Assembly: GCF_005862235.1 (NCBI RefSeq)
Contig: NZ_VCEK01000001.1
Span: 868,001 to 932,000, forward strand
DNA length: 64,000 bases
Direction: 5' to 3'
DNA from: Saccharomonospora piscinae
GTDB taxonomy: Bacteria; Actinomycetota; Actinomycetes; Mycobacteriales; Pseudonocardiaceae
Part shown: positions 18,837 through 26,467 of the stretch, piece after piece
How positions within the stretch are numbered: the stretch's first letter is position 1
Layout: every line of letters begins with the position of its first letter
The notes under the pieces: generated by a model
What the model was told of the DNA's origin: nothing
What the model saw: only the letters and a program-made list of their open reading frames with translations
The model's database searches: none
Position numbers and translations under genes: made by a program

Positions 18837-20218
18837 CGCCTCACACCTCCCGCAAGGTGGGCGGCCACGAGGTCCGCGGCTCGGTGTCCACTTCGCACGG
18901 CTCCCTCCATCGTGTCGGGCCAACCGGTCGCGGTCCAGGACCCGGCGAGAACCAGCCCGGGCATCGCGGTTCGCTGGGCCGCGCGCAACCTGTTCGAGCC
19001 CGGCGCCTGACGGAACGTGGCCCGCCGCTGCCGGGTGACGAAGAACCTCGGGTGGCGCGCCGCCGGGGCCGCTGCCGGAGGGAAGAGCCTGCCGAGCTCG
19101 GCCAGGAAGACGTCCCGCAGCACCGACGCCGGGGCGGTAAGCCACGTGTCGGCCGCCGACAGCGAGACCGTCAGATACTGGCCCTCGTCCAGCCCGGCCG
19201 CCGCCGTGCGGTCGAACACCCACTGCACGGGCGAGCCGACCGCGGCGGCGAACGGCAGGTCGGTCACCGGCCGGTCGTACACGACGTGCACGTTGACGAT
19301 CGGCACCGAGCCCAGCTGCGCCAGCCGCCGCCGGTGCAGCCCGGCGCGCTCGGGGCAGATCCGGCTCGCCGCCTCCGGTGGCACGGCCAGCACCACCGCG
19401 TCCGCGTCGATCACCTCGTCGTCCAGCCGCACCAGGAACCGATCCCGCGTCGGGGTGACCCCGCGCACCGCGCTGCGGGTGCGGACCACCCCACCGCGTT
19501 CGAGCAGGTACTTCTCGGCGGGCCGGACGTGCAGGTCCTCCAGCGGCCACCGGGGCACGCCGATGTCGGCCGCGTCGGGTGCGTCGAGCAGCGCCGTACG
19601 GAACACCATGACCGCCGAGGCCAGCGAGACCTGCGAGACGTCGCCGTTGAGCGCGGCGACCGACACCAGATCCCACAGGCGCTCCCGGGTCGCGGCGTTC
19701 TGCCCGTGCCGGGCGAGCCAGTCGCCGAAACTGTGGTCGTCGAGCGCGGGATCATCCGGATCGAGCGACCGCAGCGCCAGGGCGGCGCGCAGGACCCGCG
19801 CCCGGTCCAGCGGGCTCAGCGCCGAGTACCGGGCGATCGCGGGAGCCAGGTGCAGCGGCGCGGGCGCGTCGGTGCGGCGCAGTTCGGCGAACCGCCCGCC
19901 CGGCGCGAGCACCGGAACGCGGAAGCGCTCCTGCACCGCCATGCCCTCGCCACTGCCGAGGCGTTCGAGCAGCGCCCGGTAGCCGGTGCAGCACCGCAAC
20001 ACCACGTGCTGGCCGTTGTCGACCGTCAGGCCGTCCCGCTCGAAGGAGAAGGTCGCACCACCCAGCCGGGACCGTGCCTCCAGCACCGTCACGGCGAAAC
20101 CGGCATCGGCGAGGTCACAGGCGGTCGTGAGCCCGGCCAGTCCCGACCCGACCACCACCACGTCGGCGTCGGCCGGGCCTGCACGCTGCGCCCTCGGCTG
20201 CGCGCACGGGGCGCTCAC
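18833..20218 (-). CDS. hpnE: Squalene-associated FAD-dependent desaturase (HpnE)
   Basis: 461-residue FAD amine-oxidase-fold enzyme that, with HpnC and HpnD, makes squalene from farnesyl diphosphate by reducing hydroxysqualene. Seen: N-terminal FAD motif VVVVGSGLAGLTTACDL, EARSRLGG, and the C-terminal AGSWTATGWPDTMEGAVRSG typical of HpnE. The GTG at 20218 overlaps the hpnD stop (GTGA). A much longer open frame runs on upstream through hpnD in another frame and is not coding. 4-base overlap with the polyprenyl synthase downstream. Confidence 0.93.
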   Translation of the reverse strand: MSAPCAQPRAQRAGPADADVVVVGSGLAGLTTACDLADAGFAVTVLEARSRLGGATFSFERDGLTVDNGQHVVLRCCTGYRALLERLGSGEGMAVQERFRVPVLAPGGRFAELRRTDAPAPLHLAPAIARYSALSPLDRARVLRAALALRSLDPDDPALDDHSFGDWLARHGQNAATRERLWDLVSVAALNGDVSQVSLASAVMVFRTALLDAPDAADIGVPRWPLEDLHVRPAEKYLLERGGVVRTRSAVRGVTPTRDRFLVRLDDEVIDADAVVLAVPPEAASRICPERAGLHRRRLAQLGSVPIVNVHVVYDRPVTDLPFAAAVGSPVQWVFDRTAAAGLDEGQYLTVSLSAADTWLTAPASVLRDVFLAELGRLFPPAAAPAARHPRFFVTRQRRATFRQAPGSNRLRAAQRTAMPGLVLAGSWTATGWPDTMEGAVRSGHRAADLVAAHLAGGVRR

Positions 20219-21084
20219 GGCGCGCCTCCCGCGAGCGCCACACCCGCGACCAGCGCCTTCTCCCAGTCCGGCAGGCTGGTCCGCCCCCGCAGCACCTCCG
20301 AGGGACGCAAGGCCATCCGAGTCAGCAGGCGCCGGTAGATGCCCGCCATCGCCGCGCAGCACGCGCGGCTGCGGCAGTCGAGGACGTCGAGCAGCCGCAG
20401 GCCGCGCTCGTACCATTCGAGGGCCCGTGCGGCCTGGAACTCCAGCAGCGCCACCAGGTCGGCGGGATCGTCCGCCGCTGTGCCGTCGTCGCGACGGTCC
20501 AGCGTGCAACCGAAGTGCGCCAGCTCGTCGGCGGGCAGGTACACCCGGCCGCGCGCCCGGTCCTCCACGACGTCGCGCAGGATGTTGGTCAGTTGCAGCG
20601 CGACCCCGAGGTCGTCGGCGACGGGTTCGTCGCGAGCCCGGTCGGGCGTGCCGAACACGGCCAGCGACAACCTGCCGACCGAACCCGCGACGCACCGGCA
20701 GTACTGGCGCAGCGCGTCGAACGTCGCGTACTCCACTCCCAGCACGTCGGCGCGGCACCCGTCGATCAGTTCGTCGAACGCCCCCAGGGGAAGATCGAAG
20801 CGGTGGGCGGCGTCGGACAGCGCCACGAGCACGGCGTCGTCCGCACCGGGACCGAGCCCCGACTCCACCGCACGCAAATCCGTGCGGGCGTCTTCGAGGC
20901 CCTTCAGCCGCACCTCCCGGCTCAGGTCGCCGTCTCCGATGTCGTCGATCCGGCGCGCGAAGGCGTACACCGCGCTGAGCGCGTGCCGCTTCGGGGCGGG
21001 CAGGAGTCTGATGCCGTAGGAGAAGTTGCGGGCCTGGCGGCGGGTGATGCGCTCGCAGTCGAGGTACGCGTGCTCCGTTCTCAC
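20215..21084 (-). CDS. hpnD: Presqualene diphosphate synthase (HpnD)
   Basis: 289-residue squalene/phytoene synthase-fold enzyme that joins two farnesyl diphosphates into presqualene diphosphate. Seen: NFSYGIRLLP, first Asp motif AFARRIDDIGD, and second motif LTNILRDVVEDRARGRVYLP, both intact. Start ATG at 21084 overlaps the hpnC stop. Typical length. Part of the seven-gene overlapping hopanoid operon. Confidence 0.94.
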   Translation of the reverse strand: MRTEHAYLDCERITRRQARNFSYGIRLLPAPKRHALSAVYAFARRIDDIGDGDLSREVRLKGLEDARTDLRAVESGLGPGADDAVLVALSDAAHRFDLPLGAFDELIDGCRADVLGVEYATFDALRQYCRCVAGSVGRLSLAVFGTPDRARDEPVADDLGVALQLTNILRDVVEDRARGRVYLPADELAHFGCTLDRRDDGTAADDPADLVALLEFQAARALEWYERGLRLLDVLDCRSRACCAAMAGIYRRLLTRMALRPSEVLRGRTSLPDWEKALVAGVALAGGAP

Positions 21085-21995
21085 CGCGCATCACCGGCCC
21101 CGGGGCCGCGCCGGAGCGAGTCCAGCGCGGCGAGCGCGACGTGCGAACGGCGGGGCCTTGGCCTGCGGGCGAGCACGTCGAAACCGTCGTCCGCCAGTGC
21201 GCGCGCGGTGGCGCGACCACCGGCGAGGTAGCCCGCGACGGCCACCCTGGCCGCGCCACGCAGCTCGCGCACGAGCGGTGCGCCCTCGTCCAGCAGCGTC
21301 ACCGCACGCTGCACCTGAAGTGCCACAGCCGCCCGCAGTCCCGTCCCCGCGGACGCGGCCACCAGGTCGTCCTCGGCGACTCCGTACCGTTCGAGGTCGC
21401 TCGTGGGCAGGTAGACGCGGCCCGCGTAGGCGTCCTCGGTGACGTCCTGGCAGTGCTCCAGCACCTGCAACGCGGCGCAGATCCGGTCGGACAACTCGCA
21501 CCGCCGTGGGGTGTCGGCGTCGAAAACACGCAGCACCAACCTGCCGACGGGCTCGGCCGACAGGGAGCAGTAGCCGAGCAGGTCGTCGAACGTCCGGTAG
21601 CGGTCGACCTTCTGGTCGCGGCGGTTGGCCTCGACCAGTCGCTCCAGTTCGGAGTGCGGAAGCCCGCAGTCGGCCACGGTCACGGCGAGCCGCTGGAACA
21701 GCGGACCGGACCCGGTACCGCCCGCGTACACGGCGTCCAGTTCGGCCGAGACCCGATCGAGCAGGGCCAGCCGGTCGCCCTGGGCGGCGTCCCCGATGTC
21801 GTCGACGGTGCGCGCGAACGCGTACAGCGTGCCGAGGTGACGACGGTACCGGCGGGGAAGCACCCGCAGGGCCACCGGGAAGTTCTCGTGCCGGGCCCGC
21901 GCGCGCCACCGCCTCACCGTGGGTGACACCCGCGCCGCTTCGGCGTGCATGGCTCTCGCCTCGTCCCGCTCAGCCGTGGGGCCGACAGTCGGCAT
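21081..21995 (-). CDS. hpnC: Hydroxysqualene synthase (HpnC)
   Basis: Squalene/phytoene synthase-fold enzyme converting presqualene diphosphate to hydroxysqualene. Seen: ENFPVALRVLPRRYR, AFARTVDDIGD, and the altered second motif EHCQDVTEDAYAGRVYLP that distinguishes HpnC from HpnD. First gene of the operon. Start uncertain: ATG at 21995 gives 304 residues, ATG at 21950 gives 289; the second has a GAGG about 10 bases upstream, the first sits just behind a small palindrome (GAATG-GAA-CATTC on this strand). The 294 bases upstream hold the operon promoter, which I could not place. Confidence 0.92.
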   Translation of the reverse strand: MPTVGPTAERDEARAMHAEAARVSPTVRRWRARARHENFPVALRVLPRRYRRHLGTLYAFARTVDDIGDAAQGDRLALLDRVSAELDAVYAGGTGSGPLFQRLAVTVADCGLPHSELERLVEANRRDQKVDRYRTFDDLLGYCSLSAEPVGRLVLRVFDADTPRRCELSDRICAALQVLEHCQDVTEDAYAGRVYLPTSDLERYGVAEDDLVAASAGTGLRAAVALQVQRAVTLLDEGAPLVRELRGAARVAVAGYLAGGRATARALADDGFDVLARRPRPRRSHVALAALDSLRRGPGAGDAR

Positions 21996-22289
21996 CTGGA
22001 ATGTTCCATTCTCGGCCCGGCGCGCGTCCTCGGGCAACTTCGTACACGAGCACGTCGTCCGGGCTGGGTCGCGACGGTCCTGCGCGAGACTCGGCCGCCT
22101 GACCGTCCAGGCTTTCCGCATCCACCGCAGACGATGCTATGGCCTTCCCCGGCTGCCGCAACCGAAGCGGTGGCCCCCCGATCAGGTGAGTAACACCGGA
22201 AACCGGTTCTGGAAAGATCCACAATGGCCTCCAGTCACGACCGGGCTCCGCGGCGTCACACGACCTGCCGTTCCACATCGGACCACCAG

Positions 22290-23336
22290 CTACGGTGTCA
22301 CGACGGCACGTCCGGTAAGGGTTCCCTCCTCCAGCCTGCGATACGCCTCGGCGACGTCGGCCAGATCGAATCGGGTCACCTCGGTGTGCAGCCGTCCCCG
22401 TGCGGCCAGGTCCAGCACCTCCACCAGTTCGGGCCGGCTCCCCCAATAGGTGGTCTGCACGGACATCTCGAACGGCAGTCCGAAGAACGAGACCGGCAGC
22501 GTCCCGCCCCCGAGCCCCACGATCGTGAGATCGCCCAGCACGCGGCTCGTCGCGGCGGCGAAGGCCAGCGTGGCGTCGGTGCCCACACAGTCGATCACGA
22601 CGTCCGCGCCCCTCCCCCGCGTGGCGTCCCGCACCAGCTCGGCCGCGTTGTCCCCTGGCGTGACCACCGTGTCGGCGCCCAGCGTCCGGGCCAACTCCAG
22701 TGCCTCGTGCCTGGTGTCCACGGCGATCACCCTGGCCGCCGTCGTGGCCTTCACGATCTGCACGGCCAGGTGACCGAGCCCGCCGATACCGATCACCACG
22801 GCGGTCGCCGACGGCGTGAGCTTCGGCCACGAACGCCGTACCGCGTGGTACGGGGTGAGCCCGGCGTCGGTCAGCGGCGCCGCCGTCACCGGATCGAGAC
22901 CGTCGGGCAGCGGCACCACCTGCCGCGCATGGGGCACGAGCAGGAAGTCGGCCATCCCCCCGTCGAGTCCCAGGCCCCCGCCGCCGCGGGGCACCGGCGC
23001 GCGGTCCGGCCGCTCGCAGTAGGTCTCGACCCCGCGCAGGCAGTAGTCGCACTCACCGCAGCCCCACGGCCCGTACACCGCGACCGGCTGCCCCGGCTCC
23101 AGCCCCCGCACCCCGCTGCCCAGCGCCTCGACCCACCCCGCGTTCTCGTGTCCGAGGGTGAAGGGCACCGACCACGGCATCTGACCCGGCGGGAACTCGC
23201 GGATGACGTGCAGATCCGAGTGGCACACCCCCGCGCCACCGATCCGCACGAGCACCTGCCCCGGCCCCGGTTCGGGAGTGTCCAGCTCGGTCAGCACCGG
23301 ATCGGTGAGCCAGTCGAGCAGTCGGTAAGCCCGCAT
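22290..23336 (-). CDS. Zinc-dependent alcohol dehydrogenase
   Basis: 348-residue medium-chain zinc alcohol dehydrogenase. Seen: catalytic zinc Cys/His in GVCHSDLHV and GHENAGWVE, structural zinc site CGECDYCLRGVETYC, and Rossmann motif GIGGLGHLA followed by VIAVDTR, favouring NAD+. ATG at 23336 is 12 bases from the stop of the upstream universal stress gene, so they are probably one unit; an ADH and Usp pair is common in dormancy-type regulons. Substrate not predictable. Confidence 0.92.
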   Translation of the reverse strand: MRAYRLLDWLTDPVLTELDTPEPGPGQVLVRIGGAGVCHSDLHVIREFPPGQMPWSVPFTLGHENAGWVEALGSGVRGLEPGQPVAVYGPWGCGECDYCLRGVETYCERPDRAPVPRGGGGLGLDGGMADFLLVPHARQVVPLPDGLDPVTAAPLTDAGLTPYHAVRRSWPKLTPSATAVVIGIGGLGHLAVQIVKATTAARVIAVDTRHEALELARTLGADTVVTPGDNAAELVRDATRGRGADVVIDCVGTDATLAFAAATSRVLGDLTIVGLGGGTLPVSFFGLPFEMSVQTTYWGSRPELVEVLDLAARGRLHTEVTRFDLADVAEAYRRLEEGTLTGRAVVTP

Positions 23337-23347
23337 GGGTCGCTCCC

Positions 23348-24310
23348 TCAGGTCTCGTCGCCTCTCGGCCGTACCACCATCACAGGGCACGAAGCGTGGT
23401 GGATCAACGCCTGACTGGTGGAACCCAGCAGCAACCCGGTGAACCCACCCCTGCCACGGCTGCCCACCACCACGAGCTGCGCGGTGGTGGACCGGTCCAG
23501 CAACTGCCTGCGCGGGCGATCGCGCACCGCGACACTCTCCACCGCGACGTCGGGATACCGCTCGCACCACCCGGCCACCTGCTCGTCCAGCAGGGTCCGG
23601 ACCTGTCCCTCCTCTGGGGTGCCCGAGAAATACAGCTTGGCGCGGCGCAGCAGGTTCTCGTCCTCGACGTCGGCCCACGCGTGCACGGCGACCAGCGGTG
23701 CCCCACGCAGGGCGGCCTCGTCGAACGCGCAGGCCAGAGCCCGTTCGGACAGCGGGCTGCCGTCCACGCCGACCACCACGGGGCCCCGCGCGGGTGGCGC
23801 CTGGCGGTCGGGCGCGCACCGCACCACCACGACGGGCGCGTCGGCGTGCGCCGCCACGGCCACTGCGGTGGACCCCGCCAGCATGCCGGTGAAACCCCCC
23901 TGCCCCGCGGCACCGAGCACGACCTGCGCCGCGTGCCGCGACCGACGGGTCAGCGCGGGGACCGGCGCCTCGTCCACGACGTGCGTCCGCACCGTCACCC
24001 CCGGCGCCACCGCACGCGCCTCGTTCGCGGCGGTCTCGGCGATCGCGTGCGCTTCCTCCAGCAGTGAGTTGATCACACTTGGGGGCATGGGCGCCTCCGC
24101 CGCGAAGAACCGCGCCACCAGCCCGTACGCGTACACCACGTGCAGTGGCACATCGCGGCCCGCCGCCCGCTCCGCCGCCCAGCGCACGGCTCGCTTCGAC
24201 GTCTCGGACCCGTCCGCGCCGACCACGATCGCTCCGGCAGTGGACGACGGGCCGTCGTGTGCCGCCGCCCCCGCGGGCTCCCCCGTGGTGTCCCGGCGCT
24301 GCGACGCCAT
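23348..24310 (-). CDS. Tandem universal stress protein
   Basis: 320 residues with two UspA domains. Both N-terminal halves show VVGxDGS (VVGADGSETSKRAV, VVGVDGSPLSERAL), and both carry the ATP-binding loop GxGGFTGxxxGS (AAGQGGFTGMLAGS, SRGRGGFTGLLLGS), so each should bind ATP. I chose ATG at 24310, with GAAGGGAG 5 bases upstream, over the GTG at 24331. A DosR-like box lies about 85 bases upstream. Upstream of and probably co-transcribed with the alcohol dehydrogenase. Confidence 0.92.
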   Translation of the reverse strand: MASQRRDTTGEPAGAAAHDGPSSTAGAIVVGADGSETSKRAVRWAAERAAGRDVPLHVVYAYGLVARFFAAEAPMPPSVINSLLEEAHAIAETAANEARAVAPGVTVRTHVVDEAPVPALTRRSRHAAQVVLGAAGQGGFTGMLAGSTAVAVAAHADAPVVVVRCAPDRQAPPARGPVVVGVDGSPLSERALACAFDEAALRGAPLVAVHAWADVEDENLLRRAKLYFSGTPEEGQVRTLLDEQVAGWCERYPDVAVESVAVRDRPRRQLLDRSTTAQLVVVGSRGRGGFTGLLLGSTSQALIHHASCPVMVVRPRGDET

Positions 24311-24393
24311 GTCCGCTCCCTTCGCCGACACGCAACGCTGACGATAGGGACTCGCGCGACGGCTGCACCGCCGCCGTTGGTCCCGTCCACGCC

Positions 24394-24407
24394 GGGACTT
24401 CGGGCCC
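24394..24407. promoter_or_regulatory. DosR/DevR-like box (weak match)
   Basis: GGGACTTCGGGCCC fits the palindromic GGGAC-N4-GTCCC form with one mismatch. It lies upstream of the universal stress gene (start 24310), next to the stop of the DinB-like gene. Confidence 0.35.
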
Positions 24408-24415
24408 GGGCCGGG

Positions 24416-24949
24416 TCAGCCCATGGTCTTCTGGCCGTCGATGGTCTCGCGCAGGATGTCGGCGTGACCGGCGTGCTGGGACGTCTCCGCGATCACGTGC
24501 AGCAGCACCCGCCGCACCGACCACCGCGCGCCGGGCGCGAACCACGGCGCCTCCGGCAGCGGATACGTGGTGTCGAGGCTGGGCACGTCGGTCACGATCC
24601 GCGCGGTCTCGGCCGCGACGTCGTCGTAGGACGCGAGCACCCCGGTCACGGTCTCACCCGGCAGCATGGTGAACTCCCGCGCCCGCTCACGGTGGGCGGC
24701 CTCCGCTTTCTCCTCGGTGTCCGGCAGCGCCACCGCCGCCGTATCACCCCGCGCGAACCGCAGCCACTGCCGCTCGGTGGCGGCCACGTGCTTGATGAGC
24801 CCACCGAGACAGAGCTCGCTCGCGGTGGGCCGCAGGGCGGCCTGCTCGTCGCTGAGCCCGTTCAGGGTGTGCCGGAGGAAGCCGCGGTGCAGCGCGAGCG
24901 TCTCCAGCAGCTCGGCGCGTTCCCCCGTCACCAGTGGTTGACTCGTCAT
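24416..24949 (-). CDS. DinB-like protein (DUF664)
   Basis: 177-residue four-helix DinB/YfiT-like protein. Seen: three spaced metal-site histidines in the family pattern (GLIKHVAATERQW, LLHVIAETSQHAGHADILRE), as in mycothiol- or bacillithiol-dependent transferases. Probably a thiol-dependent detoxification enzyme, but members are mostly uncharacterised. ATG at 24949 with AGGAGG-like GGAAACCACC spacing upstream. Same strand as the stress gene downstream, 105 bases apart. Confidence 0.85.
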   Translation of the reverse strand: MTSQPLVTGERAELLETLALHRGFLRHTLNGLSDEQAALRPTASELCLGGLIKHVAATERQWLRFARGDTAAVALPDTEEKAEAAHRERAREFTMLPGETVTGVLASYDDVAAETARIVTDVPSLDTTYPLPEAPWFAPGARWSVRRVLLHVIAETSQHAGHADILRETIDGQKTMG

Positions 24950-25049
24950 GGTGGTTTCCTCCCTCTCGTGTGGACGGAGACCACGCTAGCCACCACCACC
25001 GACAGTTTCCGGGCTGCGCGGTCTCCGCAGATCACTGTGTCGGGGTCGC

Positions 25050-25709
25050 TCAGCCCCGTCGGCGGCGCGCGCGCTCCAGCGCGGGGCCGACCCGGTCCCG
25101 CACGGCCTGCCAGGCCCCGGCCAGCTCGGCCCGCTCGGGCTCGACGGGCTCGGGGTCGGCGCGGTCACCCTGGAACGACAGCAGCAGCTGGACCACTCGC
25201 GCCACCACGTCGGGATGTCCGAGCGGCACCGGCGGCTCCACGCGGACGGCGAGATCGGTCTCCCTGCTCACGAACGCGGCCACCCGCACGCCCTCCGCGA
25301 GCAGACGCTGCCGCCGTGGCCCCGTGGCGGCGTCCCACCAGTCCGAGGGCGGGCTTTCGCCGCCGGACGCGGGGGCGGGATCCACGGCCACCACGCTGCG
25401 CACCCGGTCCGCGTACTCGTCGGCCAGCCGCAACGCCGGTTCGGCCGCCGTCGCGGCCGCCACCAGATGCACCCGTTGCCGGATCGAGCCGAGCAGGTCC
25501 TCCACCGACGGCGCCTCACCACTCTCGGCGGGCAGTCGGCACCAGCCGATCCGCAGGTGTTCGGCCAGCGGACGCCAAGTCGCGGGAAGTTCGTCGTGCT
25601 TCGCCTCGCCCGCCGGATCGAGCACCAGCACCACCGGGGCCCGTTCGGGGCCATGCCAGACCACGGCCGGTCCCGCACTCCGCACGGCGTCGTCGCCGAA
25701 GTCCCTCAT
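25050..25709 (-). CDS. Degenerate alpha/beta-hydrolase-like protein
   Basis: 219 residues from the ATG at 25709; GTG codons further upstream (such as 25739) are alternatives, and no site has a strong Shine-Dalgarno sequence. The order of segments resembles an alpha/beta hydrolase: APVVLVLDPAGEAKHDE, GWCRLPAES, VHLVAAATAAEPALRLADEY, VVAVDPAP. The nucleophile elbow GxSxG is replaced by AAATAA, so ordinary serine hydrolase chemistry is unlikely. It diverges from the TetR gene at 25826. Function unknown. Confidence 0.65.
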   Translation of the reverse strand: MRDFGDDAVRSAGPAVVWHGPERAPVVLVLDPAGEAKHDELPATWRPLAEHLRIGWCRLPAESGEAPSVEDLLGSIRQRVHLVAAATAAEPALRLADEYADRVRSVVAVDPAPASGGESPPSDWWDAATGPRRQRLLAEGVRVAAFVSRETDLAVRVEPPVPLGHPDVVARVVQLLLSFQGDRADPEPVEPERAELAGAWQAVRDRVGPALERARRRRG

Positions 25710-25791
25710 GGCCGAAGGCGTACCCACTCGTACGATCACTACGCCCGCCGCCAGCACCACCCGACCGGGTCATCGCCGCGCCGCCGAACTG

Positions 25792-25812
25792 TACGGCGAC
25801 AAGATGAGCCGT
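25792..25812. promoter_or_regulatory. Inverted repeat upstream of TetR gene
   Basis: TACGGC (25792-25797) and GCCGTA (25807-25812) flank a 10-base spacer, ending 13 bases before the TetR start at 25826. Candidate operator for that regulator and the divergent gene. Confidence 0.35.
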
Positions 25813-25825
25813 AGACTGAGACGTT

Positions 25826-26443
25826 ATGCCCGGTCGGGACACCTACCACCACGGGGACCTCAGGCGCGCGATCATCACCGTCGCCATCGACGTGATCAGT
25901 ACCGACGGCACGGCGGCCATCAGCCTCCGCGATCTGGCGCGCCGCGCGGGCGTCTCCCACGCCGCGCCCGCGCACCACTTCGGGGACAAGGCCGGGCTGC
26001 TCACCGCGATCGCCGTCGAGGGTTACGAGTTCCTGGCCGACTCACTGCAGGACGCGCTCAACAGCACACCGCTGCCGGTGGTGGAGCTGGGCGTGCGCTA
26101 CGTCAGCTTCGCGGCCGAGCATCCCGCGCACTTCGAGGTGATGTACCGGCCGGATCTCTACCACCGCGACGATCCCGAACTGCTCGCCGCCAAGAACTGG
26201 ACCCGGCGCGTGCTGCGCGCCGGTGTCGCCGGTGCGCCGAGCGACGCCCACGACACCGGCGACACCATCGTCGAGGCCGACGCGCTGGCGGCGTGGTCGA
26301 TGGCGCACGGTTTCGCCACCCTCCTGCGCACCGGGAACTTCGAGGAGTTCCTCGACGACACCACGCCCATCGAACTGTTCCGGCGGCTCGCGCGGCGCGC
26401 CGCGCCGTTTCGCGACCTGGCCGACGACCGGCCCACGACGTGA
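25826..26443 (+). CDS. TetR family transcriptional regulator
   Basis: 205-residue regulator. Seen: YHHGDLRRAII at the N-terminus, helix-turn-helix ISLRDLARRAGVSHAAPAHH, and a WHG-type C-terminal domain (EHPAHFEVMYRPDLYH, then AAWSMAHGFATLL). Divergent from the degenerate hydrolase and convergent with the large carboxylase (24-base gap between stops). The likely operator is the inverted repeat at 25792-25812. Ligand unknown; relatives of this layout often sit beside fatty-acid or detoxification genes. Confidence 0.9.
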   Translation: MPGRDTYHHGDLRRAIITVAIDVISTDGTAAISLRDLARRAGVSHAAPAHHFGDKAGLLTAIAVEGYEFLADSLQDALNSTPLPVVELGVRYVSFAAEHPAHFEVMYRPDLYHRDDPELLAAKNWTRRVLRAGVAGAPSDAHDTGDTIVEADALAAWSMAHGFATLLRTGNFEEFLDDTTPIELFRRLARRAAPFRDLADDRPTT

Positions 26444-26467
26444 ACGCGCCGGACCGTCCATCGCGGC

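Noticed and set aside
18833-21259. 808-residue frame joining hpnE to sequence across hpnD
   Set aside because: The extension is a frame shadow of hpnD; GTG at 20218 overlapping the hpnD stop is the natural hpnE start.
22195-22207. ACCGG-AAA-CCGGT hairpin upstream of hpnC as a terminator of the ADH gene
   Set aside because: Stem of only five pairs, no U-run and nearly 100 bases from the stop; too weak to list.
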